Assembly: GCA_025454175.1 (NCBI GenBank)
Contig: JALOOX010000029.1
Coordinates: 1 to 50,095, forward strand
Reading direction: 5' to 3'
Origin: Syntrophobacteraceae bacterium
GTDB taxonomy: Bacteria > Desulfobacterota > Syntrophobacteria > Syntrophobacterales > Syntrophobacteraceae
Length of the DNA: 50,095 bases
The notes under the pieces were generated by a model that did no database searches, was not told where the DNA came from, and saw nothing but the letters and a program-made list of their open reading frames with translations. Below are positions 8,240-16,874 of the stretch, in pieces. The stretch's first letter is position 1. Each line of letters starts with the position of its first letter. Made by a program: the position numbers and the translations under genes.

Positions 8240-9159
8240 CTCCTCACCACAAGTCGCATTGCCGCGGCAGCAGCGAGGAGCGCCATTGTGAAGAAGAGCA
8301 GGTCGTAAAAGTGGCGGCTGAGCCACGACAGCCAGGCCGCTCCCCCCCGCAGGGTTTCGAGCCACTCCTCCTCCAGGTGCTCCAGCGATGAATCCAGAGA
8401 CAAGAGGACGGATTCCTCCACGGGGCTCCCGTCCTTCAGCCGGTACAAGACTCCGTGCAGTCCCTCAACGCCAAACCGGCCCACCAGATATTCCACAAAA
8501 CTTCGACTCACGGCGTACGCCAGAAGCAGGCCATCCCCGTCGGGGGGGAAGCGGGCCGAAAGCTCCCTGAGCGGAATGGCCCTGCCGGCCAGGTCCAGGT
8601 CGATTCGGTTCACGGCTGCTCCAGACAGCATCTCCCCGAGGCTGCCGCTCACCCACTGGCAAAGGCCCTCGTCCAGCCATTTGGGGAGGAGCGCATCCTC
8701 GACGTTTTCATGGAGAAGCAGATGGCAGAGCTCATGGGTCAGGATTCCTCTCATGAGGGCGGGATTGGAACGAGGGCCGTCGACGAGCATGGCCACGAGA
8801 AAATCGGCAGGCACGGCGAAAGCCGAGATGAAGCGGCTCCCCGTCATTCTTTCGAAGAGCTTCGGATCCGATGTGAGGTAGACCCGTGGCCTGGACCGCA
8901 GCTCCCACCCCGTCGCCCGATGCAGGTCCTCCCTGATTTCAGGGAAGACCACGAGGAGTGTCTCCGCCTCTCTCCGGAGTGAAGGCGCGCCCATGATTTC
9001 GATGTCAGCGGTTTGGACCAGAGCCGCTCCACGGGCGCTCTGCAGCCATCCCAGACCCAGGAGGGCCACAACAAGGATCATCAGGAGCCTTGTCGCTGAC
9101 GCCCGCCTGTCATCGCATCCCTTCCTGGTGTTCGTCGCGGTTGTCACGGATCGCTGCAT
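8203..9159 (-). CDS. Membrane-anchored gluzincin-like metallopeptidase (HExxH, peptidase MA family)
   Basis: A 318-residue protein with an N-terminal signal or anchor helix (about 24-45), an exported domain carrying HELCH (142-146) and WLDEG with E164 as the likely third zinc ligand, and a C-terminal hydrophobic segment (about 288-305). The HExxH plus downstream Glu arrangement fits the peptidase MA-like family (PF13485) of gluzincins; the substrate is unknown. I chose ATG 9159 because it places a basic N-region directly before the hydrophobic helix and GAGG lies just upstream; an in-frame ATG at 9354 would add an unconvincing extension. The last codons, after the membrane helix (reading KGGKIRFRER and stop), come from a small repeat element, so the native C-terminus was probably replaced. 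Confidence 0.75.
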   Translation of the reverse strand: MQRSVTTATNTRKGCDDRRASATRLLMILVVALLGLGWLQSARGAALVQTADIEIMGAPSLRREAETLLVVFPEIREDLHRATGWELRSRPRVYLTSDPKLFERMTGSRFISAFAVPADFLVAMLVDGPRSNPALMRGILTHELCHLLLHENVEDALLPKWLDEGLCQWVSGSLGEMLSGAAVNRIDLDLAGRAIPLRELSARFPPDGDGLLLAYAVSRSFVEYLVGRFGVEGLHGVLYRLKDGSPVEESVLLSLDSSLEHLEEEWLETLRGGAAWLSWLSRHFYDLLFFTMALLAAAAAMRLVVRSVKGGKIRFRER

Positions 9160-9322
9160 CACCTCATCATACGCGCCATGAGCCCCCGGGCTTTGCCCTG
9201 GATCGATTGCGGCGGCGGAGCGGGCTCGGATCGATCTTTTCCTTTGACCGAAAACGTGATCACGAGGATATTGAATCACCCTGGAAAACCATAGCAGTTT
9301 TTTCGGACGAACGATCTGCGGA

Positions 9323-9607
9323 ATGACTGAAATGATGCCCATCCAGGACCTCATGAACAGGATTCGCTGGGACGGGGGTTTTGGGGCCTCGACCTTCGAA
9401 ATTGGCTACCTCGATCACCTGAAAGGGGCCATCATTCGCATCCCTTTCAGGAGAATACACTGGGGGCGCGGCAACCGCTTTTCCTTCGATTTCGAGGACG
9501 AAGAGGGCGAAACCCGCTCCATCCCCCTGCACAGAATCCGGGAAGTGTATCGCGATGGAGCGCTGATCTGGAGTCGTCCCCACCAGCAGAGCGAGAAAGC
9601 TCGATAA
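9323..9607 (+). CDS. DUF504 family protein (UPF0248)
   Basis: A 94-residue small soluble protein matching DUF504 throughout. Key segments are PIQDLMNRIRWD, FEIGYLDH, IRIPFRRI and the ending IPLHRIREVYRDGALIW. The family is best known from archaea and occurs in some bacteria; its molecular function is not established. It is transcribed divergently from the HExxH gene with a 163-bp gap. ATG 9323 is used, but ATG 9332 or 9335 would give the usual shorter MMPIQDL or MPIQDL start. The DUF3783 gene follows on the same strand after 127 bp. Confidence 0.85.
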   Translation: MTEMMPIQDLMNRIRWDGGFGASTFEIGYLDHLKGAIIRIPFRRIHWGRGNRFSFDFEDEEGETRSIPLHRIREVYRDGALIWSRPHQQSEKAR

Positions 9608-9734
9608 GTCTCCATGCGGGATTGTGGTGCCTTACCGGGAACCTCATGACGCGGCCCGTTGGGTCTTCATGAGGCGCAGGAGCTCATGAGGCAGGGATCG
9701 AATTCCAATGTCAATTTCTTTCAGGGGCGGCGAC

Positions 9735-10106
9735 ATGGAGGAGCTTCAATCCAGACTCCTGGTCTGGAATTACACGGAAGCGGAAAAGAGCAGGCTGGAC
9801 GATATCCTGAGACAGATCGGGGCCCCACCCGCGGTGACCATAGAGCCGGGACAGGGTCGCATGAAGGTGGGGGACATCGTCGCGGGGAGGAGCCCGGACG
9901 GCGATCCCCTGGTCTGCGACGAAAAGGTGATCCTGTTTTATGAGGTCCCGCACAAGGGCGTTCTCTTTCTCATGAAATTCTTCAAGCAGATAGACCTTCC
10001 CAGACCCATCTATGCGGTGGTGACGGAGCAATCCATTCAATGGCCCTTTCATGAACTGCTCGAGCACCTCATCGAGGAGCGGGATCGCATGGAAGGCAAA
10101 CCATGA
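9735..10106 (+). CDS. DUF3783 domain protein
   Basis: A 123-residue acidic soluble protein. The central part (KVILFYEVPHKGVLFLMKFF, then PRPIYAVVTEQSIQWPFHEL) matches DUF3783, a small alpha/beta domain of unknown function seen mostly in anaerobic bacteria. AGGGG lies 7 bases before ATG 9735, which is why I prefer it to the in-frame ATG at 9708. It follows the DUF504 gene on the same strand and converges on the ybaK-like gene. Confidence 0.75.
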   Translation: MEELQSRLLVWNYTEAEKSRLDDILRQIGAPPAVTIEPGQGRMKVGDIVAGRSPDGDPLVCDEKVILFYEVPHKGVLFLMKFFKQIDLPRPIYAVVTEQSIQWPFHELLEHLIEERDRMEGKP

Positions 10107-10256
10107 TGAACGGGCGGTGAATATTCAGCCAATCCTTTGTTAATCCTTTGCCGAGGCGATCTCTTCATGCGCGGCTTCGGTTCCGATTCCGGCCTGCGCC
10201 CTCGCCTGGTGATGCAGCGGCCGGGAGGAAGGAGACGCCGAGACAACGAGGCGAGG

Positions 10257-10790
10257 TCACGCGGGAGAAGGGCTTCCTCTGTCCCTTGCGATGGGGCTGA
10301 AGCGCGTGCGGGGAAGGGAGGCCAGGTCCCGGACGGCCATCTCGATGGTCCGGGTGTTGAGGCCGCTGCCGCAGAAGACGAACCGCAGATCAGCCACGGA
10401 CTCATCCAGGACCACCTCCACATCCTCCCAGATGGCAAAGGGACCGACCCCGCCCACCTGGAAACCCAGGGATCTCTCCACTTCCGGGGGAGAGACGGTT
10501 CGCAGATCGGTCCTTTTCACGCTGAAAGCGGACGCCAGGCCCCGGTAGTCGATGCGGGCGCCGCCCTCCACCGCGGCCAGGATCCACGGCCCGTCCTTGA
10601 TCTTGAAAACGACTGTTTTCAGCAGATGATGGGTCAGGTGGCGGGCGTGGCGGTGAGCCTCCTCGATGGTCCGAACGGGCGGATGCTCGTGAAGCGTGAA
10701 CGGCGCCCCCGCTTCACGAAGCATTTCCATGACCCGCTCATAAGCCGTGCTCACCATGACGCTCTCGTATCGGCAATTCTCGTGCATCAT
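10257..10790 (-). CDS. YbaK/ProX-type aminoacyl-tRNA deacylase domain protein
   Basis: A 177-residue single-domain protein of the YbaK/EbsC/ProX family (PF04073). These trans-editing enzymes hydrolyse mischarged tRNAs such as Cys- or Ala-tRNA(Pro). Supporting segments are the TLHEHPPVRTIEEA start, LLKTVVFKIKDGPWILAAV with the lysine expected of the active pocket, and GGVGPFAIWEDVEVVLDES. An alternative start is MVSTAYERVM, 11 residues in. It lies 37 bp downstream of gmaS on the same strand and may be co-transcribed, but a metabolic link to methylamine use is not evident. The exact tRNA substrate cannot be read from the sequence. Confidence 0.82.
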   Translation of the reverse strand: MMHENCRYESVMVSTAYERVMEMLREAGAPFTLHEHPPVRTIEEAHRHARHLTHHLLKTVVFKIKDGPWILAAVEGGARIDYRGLASAFSVKRTDLRTVSPPEVERSLGFQVGGVGPFAIWEDVEVVLDESVADLRFVFCGSGLNTRTIEMAVRDLASLPRTRFSPIARDRGSPSPA

Positions 10791-10827
10791 CGACCCAATT
10801 CACCTCGAAGGATACGTAGAGCCCCCA

Positions 10828-12237
10828 CTACAACAACGTCAGGTACCGCCCAACTTCCCAGGGGGTCACCTGGCGCATGAACTCGCTCCATTCGGCCTTC
10901 TTGAGGCGGATGTACTCATCGGCGATGGCCCCGAGACCCGAGCGCACCACTTCATCCGCTTCCAGGGCTTCGACGGCCTCCATGAGGTTCTGCGGGAGAA
11001 GAATCATGCCGCGAGCCCGCCGTTCATCATAGGACAGGTTCCACACGTTCTCCCCGATGATGGCCTCCCCGGGATCGATCTGGTTTATGATGCCGTCGAG
11101 GCCGGCGGCCATGTGCACGGCCAGGAGCAGGTACGGGTTCACCATGCCGGAGGGGGAGCGGTCCTCGAAGCGCCTGCCGTCGGGGCACCTCAGCAACTGC
11201 GTGCGGTTGTTGTCTCCGAAGGAGGCGAAAGCCGGCGTCCAGGTGTAGCCCGAAGTGGAGGAGTAGACGAATTCACCGCTCTGAATGCGACGGTAACAGT
11301 TGATGGTGGGGGAAGCCACGGCCGTGATGGCCCGGATATGCTTCAGCAGTCCGCCGATGTAGTGCCTGGCGGTGGCTGAAATGCCCAGTCCCTTGGGATC
11401 CGTTTCGGACGGGGCAACCGGGAAGAGGTTCCGTCCCGTGGCGGCATCGGCCACGTGGAAGTGCAGGTGAGCGCCAGATCCGGTCTTGTCGTGGAAGGGC
11501 TTGGCCATGAAGGTGCACGTGGCGCCGTACCTGGCCGCCACCTGGCCCGCCATCATGCGGAACAGGGTCAGGCGGTCCGCGGCAAACAGGGCGTTGGTCC
11601 AGCCGAAGTTGATCTCGTACTGGCCGTTGGCATCCTCGTGGTCGCTCTGGTAGACATCGAACCCCATCTGGTTCCCATACCGAATGATATCCTGGAGGTA
11701 GTCCATGGCCTGGCTCATGCCCCTGAAGTCGTAGCAGGGCTTGGCCAGATTGTCGACCCCCAGGGGATCCCAGGGTTTGAGCCTCCCTTCGGGGGTTAGG
11801 ACGACCAGGAAATGCTCGGGCTCGAACCCGCCGTTCAGGACGAATCCTTCCCGGGCGAAGAGGTCCATCATCCGTTTCAGGTTGTTGCGGGCACAAAAGG
11901 GCCAGGGCTCATCATCCACATAAATGTCGCAGCTGGCCACGGCCACGTTGGGCTTCCATGGGAGCTGCACGTAGGTCTCCAGGTCCGAGCGGGCCATCAT
12001 GTCATGACTTTCGGGTCCCTGGCCAAGTCCCCAGACGGCCCCACCGGCGAAGCCGGCTCCTGAGTCCACGAGATCGTCGAAGCAATCCACGGGGACCTGC
12101 TTCACCTTGGGGGTCCCGTGGATGTCCACGAAGCGCGCCAGGAGGAACTCGACCCCTTTGTCCCTGAGAGTTTGACGAACCGCCTCCCGCTTTCCGTTCA
12201 CATGGTTCGCATCGTTCAACACCGCGAGTATCGACAT
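10828..12237 (-). CDS. gmaS: Gamma-glutamylmethylamide synthetase (GlnT-type glutamine synthetase family)
   Basis: A 469-residue cytoplasmic ligase of the glutamine synthetase superfamily. It is proposed to form gamma-glutamylmethylamide from methylamine, glutamate and ATP. Catalytic-domain signatures are present: GGFEPEHFLV, SDHEDANGQYEINF, the ammonia/phosphate site GSGAHLHFHV and NNRTQLLRCPDG followed by RFEDRSPSGMVNPYLLLA. The chain resembles GlnT/GmaS-type enzymes more than the house-keeping GlnA by gene context. I chose ATG 12237 because the GlnT-like homology starts there; an upstream in-frame region has a sigma-54 promoter instead. It is the last gene of the mgd-mgs-gmaS locus but has its own promoter in a 373-bp gap. 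A true glutamine synthetase role cannot be excluded by eye; the neighbours make GmaS the better call. Confidence 0.85.
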   Translation of the reverse strand: MSILAVLNDANHVNGKREAVRQTLRDKGVEFLLARFVDIHGTPKVKQVPVDCFDDLVDSGAGFAGGAVWGLGQGPESHDMMARSDLETYVQLPWKPNVAVASCDIYVDDEPWPFCARNNLKRMMDLFAREGFVLNGGFEPEHFLVVLTPEGRLKPWDPLGVDNLAKPCYDFRGMSQAMDYLQDIIRYGNQMGFDVYQSDHEDANGQYEINFGWTNALFAADRLTLFRMMAGQVAARYGATCTFMAKPFHDKTGSGAHLHFHVADAATGRNLFPVAPSETDPKGLGISATARHYIGGLLKHIRAITAVASPTINCYRRIQSGEFVYSSTSGYTWTPAFASFGDNNRTQLLRCPDGRRFEDRSPSGMVNPYLLLAVHMAAGLDGIINQIDPGEAIIGENVWNLSYDERRARGMILLPQNLMEAVEALEADEVVRSGLGAIADEYIRLKKAEWSEFMRQVTPWEVGRYLTLL

Positions 12238-12610
12238 GGCCTGGCCCCCGTATTGAAGTTTAATGATCAGAGCGATTGTTTCATACGGTGCATTTACAAG
12301 AGCACTCCCCGTGCCAGATCCCCCTCCCTGTCCGCAAAAAGTCAAGATGAATCCACTACTTCTAACAACTCGTTTTCATTAACTCTTTCAAATATCACCA
12401 ACAAAAGGGCTGCACCCTCCATGCTTTGGATGGAACAAATTTGTTATCCGATGCCGCTCCCGCCTTCATGCCCGAGTCGCTCCCGGGTCTCCACTCCTTG
12501 TCCTGGCACCATTTTTCCTTGGGAACTAAAATTTCAGAACATTAAACCGGTGAGCACAAAAACGTGCCGTTCCGGGAGCCCCTCCTCTCGCCCGCGGCGC
12601 GCCCTTGGCC
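12238..12610. other. Regulatory gap between mgsBC and gmaS
   Basis: A 373-bp space inside an otherwise compact locus and richer in A/T than its surroundings. It holds the sigma-54 promoter at 12301-12316. Further upstream for gmaS are a perfect palindrome AACAAATTTGTT (12434-12445) and GCAC/GTGC half-sites at about 12554-12567. These are candidate activator or repressor sites; none is a clean NtrC site. No gene was recognised. Confidence 0.5.
12301..12316 (-). promoter_or_regulatory. Sigma-54 (RpoN) -24/-12 promoter of gmaS
   Basis: On the minus strand the sequence is TGGCACGGGGAGTGCT. The consensus is TGGCACG-N4-TTGCW, and this site differs only at the first T of the -12 element. The invariant GG and GC are exactly 10 bases apart. 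The site ends 63 bp before the gmaS start, giving a leader of about 50 nt. Such a promoter needs an AAA+ activator, for example NtrC under nitrogen limitation. The activator is not identified here. Confidence 0.75.
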
Positions 12611-15600
12611 TCAAAAGGAGCTCCTCGGCTCCTGACCCGACGCCAGGGGAATGTCGAAGGCGTCCCTCGCCGCCACCGATATGGAGCGCATGTCTTCCGG
12701 CTCGAGATTGTGCACGCGGGTTTTTCCCGTGCACCGGGCGATGATGGCCGTCTCCTGGGAGCTTCCCCGGATCCAGTTGACGAGGGCCCGGCTCAGCTCA
12801 TCCGGTGATGCCCCGGGGTCGAATCGAAGGCTTCCTCCTTCGATGGAGGCCCCGAGGGCGAGGCCGGCTGCCACCCCGAAGACGCAGGCCTGTCCGTTGA
12901 GGGCCAGGATCTTGGCCACGTCGGTTCCAGAGCGCATGCCGCCGAAGTGAACGAGGGAGATTTCCTCCTCGCGCTGAAGCTCCCGCAACAGTCGAAGGGC
13001 GTCCCGGATGAGGGTCCACTGGGTCCGGAGCTCCAGTTCCAGCCGGGGGTGGTGAATGCCCGGGACGCCGTCCAGGAGAACGAAATCCATCTGATAATCG
13101 AGGGCATAAGGCAGTGCGGCTCCGAGGGAGCCGTTCGATATGGCGATCCCCGCCAGCTGATCCGGGAGGAGGCGCAGCGGACCCGCGACTCCCCCGGCCG
13201 TCTGCCAGGAATGGATGAGACCCTGGGCCCTGGGGTTCGGAGCGTCCCCGGGAAGGAGCAGCTGAAACCAGGGAAAACGCCCGCCCTCCTCCGCTCCGGG
13301 AGCGCCGCCGCCGTTCCCCGGCAAGGCGAAGCGGCCGATGTGGCCGCATCCCGTGGCGGCCAGGGCCATGGCCACGGCCTGCCGCACGTTTTCCGGGGCC
13401 TCGTCGAAGCCCGTCAGAAGAAAGGGCTGCTCCAGCTCCACCGAAGGGGCCCCCTTGGGAAGCGTCCCGATACCCTCGGTGCGGCTGATTCGGGTCCGCG
13501 TTGAGCATGCCTCCCGGTACGGGTCGATGACCAGCCGCGTGAGGGCGGCCGAGAGAAAGACCAGGTCGTCCAGCCGGGCCGGGCGGTCCTCGGGAAAGGG
13601 GTTTTCGCGCGGATGCAGCAGCTCGCCGAGCACCCTCCGCTGAAGCTCTGTATCCATGGAGTCGGCCCGGGTCATGGAATGGATCAGGGTGTGCGCCTTG
13701 CGGTCGAAGCCGGCGGAGCCCGTTTCGGAATCCGCGCGGTTGAGCCCGCTGGAATCCTTGGAGGGGGAAAGGCCGCGCTCCCGGTATTCGGGGGCGTAAG
13801 GCAGCCGGGTCATGGCGGCGGCCTCGGGAGTCAGGGCCACCAGGTCGCCGCGGCTGAGCTGCGCCACATCCGAGTAACCCAGTCCGTGGACGACGGCCGC
13901 AAGCTGCCACCGGAGGGACTCCAGGTAGCGGTGCATCCTCAGCGCCTTGGATTCCACATCGAATTTCTCCACCAGCCGCGGATCCTGGGTGGCGATGCCC
14001 ACCGGGCAGTTCCCGGTGCTGCACTGCATGCAGCCACTGCAGCCCGCCGCGATGAGCATGCCGGTGCCGATCCCCACCGCCGCGGCCCCGAGGGCCATGG
14101 CCTTGGCGGCATCCACCCCGCTCTGGATCCCGCCCATGAGAACGATGGGGAGCTCACCCCGGGCATCGATCTCGGCCAGCCCGTCCGTGGCCTCCATGAT
14201 GCCGGCCAGGGTCGGAATCCCCACGTATTCGAGCACTTCGCTGGCCCCGGCGCCGGTCCCCCCCTGGAGCCCGTCCAGCTCCACGAAGTCCAGACCGTCC
14301 TTCAGGGCAATCTTGATGTCGTCCCGGGTTCGACCGGCCCCGAGCTTGAGCCCCACGGGGAGCCGCCACCCGACGGCCTCGCGGAGCTCATTGATCTTCA
14401 TGATGAGATCGTCTCCACCCAGAACATCCGGATGGCGCGACGGCGAGCGCAGGTCCATCCCGGCCGGAATCCCGCGCATCTCGGCGATTTCGGGCGTAAG
14501 CTTGGAGGCCATGAGCTGTCCCCCCAGGCCGGGCTTGGCCCCCTGGGAAATGTAGAGCTCAATGGCGTCGGCCCGCTTCATGTCATGGATATTCCAGCCG
14601 AGGCGGCCCGAGAGGCACTGGGCGATGAGCTGCCGGGCCTCGGCCCGCTCCACCGAGTACATGCCTCCCTCACCCGTGTTCTCACAGATTCCCGAGAGGC
14701 GCGAAGCCACGGCGAGGGCCGCCTTCATCCGGCCGCTCACGGCCCCGTAGCTCATGGGGGCGATGAGCACGGGCATGCTGAGATCCAATGCCCTGCCGCC
14801 GTGCTTTCCCCCGATGAAGGTTCGCAGGTTGACCCCGCGGAGCGCTTCGGGATCGTCGCCGACGCGGGCGAGATCCCCCTTGAAGGCGAGATCTCCAAAG
14901 TGCGGAATGGGCCGGGCCGCGCCGTATCCGCGAACCCGGTAGCGCCCGATGGCGCTCTTGACCCGGATGTCCTCCCGGACCTTGGCGTTCCAGGTTCCCG
15001 CTCCCGGCCCCGAAAACCTCGGGAAGGGGATGTTCACGCTCCGGGGCTCCGGGGCGCCGTATCGTAGTCCCTTCCCCGCGCAGACGATCTTCCTGAAGCT
15101 TCCTCGAAAACCGATGCCGTATCGGTCCAGGAATTCCCGGAGAGATTCGAGATCTTCCGGCGTGGGATCGCACACCATGGCGTCGTGGCCCAGGGAGTCG
15201 ATGCGGCCGCCCACGAAGATTTCACCTCCCGCCATGTCCTCCCCGACCCTCTGCCCGGAATCTCCCAGGATGACAATGCGGCCTCCGTACATCATGTAAC
15301 CCGCCATGAAGCTCGAGCTCCCGCGGCAGCACAGGGTTCCCCGCTTCATGACCTGGCCCGCCCGCGAGCCCATGTTGCCGCGGATGACGATCTCGCCGCC
15401 CCGCAGGGCCTCGCCGGGGATGGCCCCGGCATTGCCCCCCACCACGATGGAGCCCGCCAGCATGTTGTCGCCGACGCCCCAGCTCACGTTCTTCTCCACT
15501 TCGATGGACGGGCCGTCGCTGAGCCCCCCGCAGAAGTAACCGGCCGAGCCTCGAATCTTCACCCGAACGGGGTTGGCGAGCCCCACGGCGATGTAGTGCC

Positions 15601-15706
15601 GGGCGTCTGGGTTGATGATCTCCACATCCAGATGGTTGGCCCCGTAGCCCTTGATGACTTCGTTGGCCGTGCGAATGGACATTTGGGACAGGTCGATGAT
15701 CGCCAT
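12611..15706 (-). CDS. mgsBC: Fused N-methylglutamate synthase subunits B and C, with an extra degenerate barrel region
   Basis: A 1031-residue fusion. Residues 1-230 form a GXGXG beta-helix (repeated glycine turns such as GGEIVIRGNMGSRAGQVM) equal to MgsB/GlxC. Residues about 240-640 form the FMN-binding glutamate synthase barrel equal to MgsC/GlxD, with LKLGAGRTRDD, DFVELDGLQGG and PIVLMGGIQSG. They carry the 3Fe-4S pattern C556-x5-C562-x4-C567, with an extra C559. Residues about 680-1031 repeat the second half of that barrel in decayed form (DFVLLDGVPGI, SLVHFGGMRSGTDVAKILAL) without the cysteines. The reaction proposed is transfer of the methylamino group from gamma-glutamylmethylamide to 2-oxoglutarate. 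In known NMG bacteria B and C are separate and C is about 450 residues. It follows mgsA by 5 bp. An ammonia-using glutamate synthase is the alternative. Confidence 0.85.
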   Translation of the reverse strand: MAIIDLSQMSIRTANEVIKGYGANHLDVEIINPDARHYIAVGLANPVRVKIRGSAGYFCGGLSDGPSIEVEKNVSWGVGDNMLAGSIVVGGNAGAIPGEALRGGEIVIRGNMGSRAGQVMKRGTLCCRGSSSFMAGYMMYGGRIVILGDSGQRVGEDMAGGEIFVGGRIDSLGHDAMVCDPTPEDLESLREFLDRYGIGFRGSFRKIVCAGKGLRYGAPEPRSVNIPFPRFSGPGAGTWNAKVREDIRVKSAIGRYRVRGYGAARPIPHFGDLAFKGDLARVGDDPEALRGVNLRTFIGGKHGGRALDLSMPVLIAPMSYGAVSGRMKAALAVASRLSGICENTGEGGMYSVERAEARQLIAQCLSGRLGWNIHDMKRADAIELYISQGAKPGLGGQLMASKLTPEIAEMRGIPAGMDLRSPSRHPDVLGGDDLIMKINELREAVGWRLPVGLKLGAGRTRDDIKIALKDGLDFVELDGLQGGTGAGASEVLEYVGIPTLAGIMEATDGLAEIDARGELPIVLMGGIQSGVDAAKAMALGAAAVGIGTGMLIAAGCSGCMQCSTGNCPVGIATQDPRLVEKFDVESKALRMHRYLESLRWQLAAVVHGLGYSDVAQLSRGDLVALTPEAAAMTRLPYAPEYRERGLSPSKDSSGLNRADSETGSAGFDRKAHTLIHSMTRADSMDTELQRRVLGELLHPRENPFPEDRPARLDDLVFLSAALTRLVIDPYREACSTRTRISRTEGIGTLPKGAPSVELEQPFLLTGFDEAPENVRQAVAMALAATGCGHIGRFALPGNGGGAPGAEEGGRFPWFQLLLPGDAPNPRAQGLIHSWQTAGGVAGPLRLLPDQLAGIAISNGSLGAALPYALDYQMDFVLLDGVPGIHHPRLELELRTQWTLIRDALRLLRELQREEEISLVHFGGMRSGTDVAKILALNGQACVFGVAAGLALGASIEGGSLRFDPGASPDELSRALVNWIRGSSQETAIIARCTGKTRVHNLEPEDMRSISVAARDAFDIPLASGQEPRSSF

Positions 15707-15711
15707 GGATT

Positions 15712-16650
15712 TCAGGCTCCTTTCAGGGCTCCATCATTTCGGTTCCAGAGGCCGAAGGTGCCGGGGGGCGGCTCCCTTGTCTCCAGGGACTGACCGGGGA
15801 ACAACCGGTTGAGCCCCACTTCCTCGGAGGAGACGGCGATGAGCTCGTCGTCCTCGTAGACCACGAGGGGCTTTGCGGCCAAGGGGTCCTTGGCGTACCC
15901 GATGGCATCCCGCGTCGCCACGAGGTACGAAAAGGTGCCGTCCAGGTCTTCCACGGAGGATTCCAGGGCCTCCTCGAGGGAGGCTCCCTCACTCATGCGG
16001 AAGGCCAGGTATACGGCCACGAGCTCCGTGTCGTTTTCCGTCTGGAAGGTCATGCCGCGCCGCTCGAGCCGTCGCCGCATGATCCAGTAATTGGTGATCT
16101 GCCCGTTGTGCACCGTGGCCACGTCGGCAAAACCCGATGCCCAGAAGGGGTGCGATGTGTCCGGGTGAACCCCCGACTCCGTGGCCAGTCGGATGTGGGC
16201 GATGCCGTGGGTGCCGTCGAACTCCGTGACGGCGTAGCGCTCAGCGAGCTCCCGGGGCTGACCCACGTCCTTGATGATGTCCAGGGAGCACCCCATGGAT
16301 ACGGGCTTGCACACCCGTTCGACGGTGTGCGTCAGGGACAGGAGGTCTCCCGAGTAACGAATGAAGAGCCCGTAGGTGCACCCCTCCCTTTCCCCGTGGA
16401 CCACCCGGGCGCCCGCCGACTCCAGCCGGGAATGAATCAGCCCGATGTCCTCCTCACCCCGGGCCCCCTGGCCCACGAAGAACCGAAGTCGCCACTGGTC
16501 GGCCAGGGGCTCCCGGTAGAGGGCCCAGCCCGCCGAGTCGGGACCCCGGTGGAGGGTGGCGTCCAGCATCTCCGTCAGGGCCTTTCCGGTGGTCATCCTG
16601 AGCTTCCCGCGCCGTCCGTTCTTGAAGAGAATTCCCGCTATGGCACACAT
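15712..16650 (-). CDS. mgsA: N-methylglutamate synthase subunit A (class II glutamine amidotransferase fold)
   Basis: A 312-residue Ntn-hydrolase domain like GlxB and the PurF/GltB amidotransferase domain. The start MCAIAGILF leaves Cys2 as the N-terminal nucleophile after methionine removal, which fixes the start at 16650; GGAGAGC lies just upstream. Other active-site features are LHRGPDSAGWAL, IAHIRLATES, the SHPFWA segment and VHNGQITN with the oxyanion-hole Asn. In the NMG pathway this subunit cleaves gamma-glutamylmethylamide, and the methylamine is channelled to the MgsBC barrel. It lies 5 bp before mgsBC, so the two are certainly co-translated neighbours. A 7-bp tandem repeat array sits directly upstream of the ribosome site. 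The frame is open upstream through the repeats, but an extension would block the catalytic cysteine. Confidence 0.87.
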   Translation of the reverse strand: MCAIAGILFKNGRRGKLRMTTGKALTEMLDATLHRGPDSAGWALYREPLADQWRLRFFVGQGARGEEDIGLIHSRLESAGARVVHGEREGCTYGLFIRYSGDLLSLTHTVERVCKPVSMGCSLDIIKDVGQPRELAERYAVTEFDGTHGIAHIRLATESGVHPDTSHPFWASGFADVATVHNGQITNYWIMRRRLERRGMTFQTENDTELVAVYLAFRMSEGASLEEALESSVEDLDGTFSYLVATRDAIGYAKDPLAAKPLVVYEDDELIAVSSEEVGLNRLFPGQSLETREPPPGTFGLWNRNDGALKGA

Positions 16651-16663
16651 GACGCTCTCCGTG

Positions 16664-16691
16664 TTCACAGTTTCAAGTTTCAAGTTTCGGG
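16664..16691. repeat. Heptamer tandem array upstream of mgsA
   Basis: Successive 7-mers read TTCACAG, TTTCAAG, TTTCAAG, TTTCGGG, and a weaker continuation TCCAAGG follows. The array begins 14 bp upstream of the mgsA start codon, next to the ribosome site. Arrays with the same 7-bp period occur at two other junctions of this locus. Confidence 0.6.
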
Positions 16692-16874
16692 TCCAAGGTT
16701 TGGGGTCGTCTTTCCCATGTTTCAGGCCGCCGGCTCGGGCCTTCGGACACACCGGTTACCCGAACGGCAGGGCCGGGTTGCGCCCCGTCCGACTGAATCG
16801 TAAAGGATCTGATCACCATCCCTGCGGCCATGCGAGGGATTCAAAGGCTGCCGGCGGATCGACGGGCCTGCGGC

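Noticed and set aside
16651..16752. In-frame N-terminal extension of mgsA through the heptamer repeats
   Set aside because: The amidotransferase needs its cysteine at the N-terminus, and a good ribosome site sits before MCAIAGILF at 16650.
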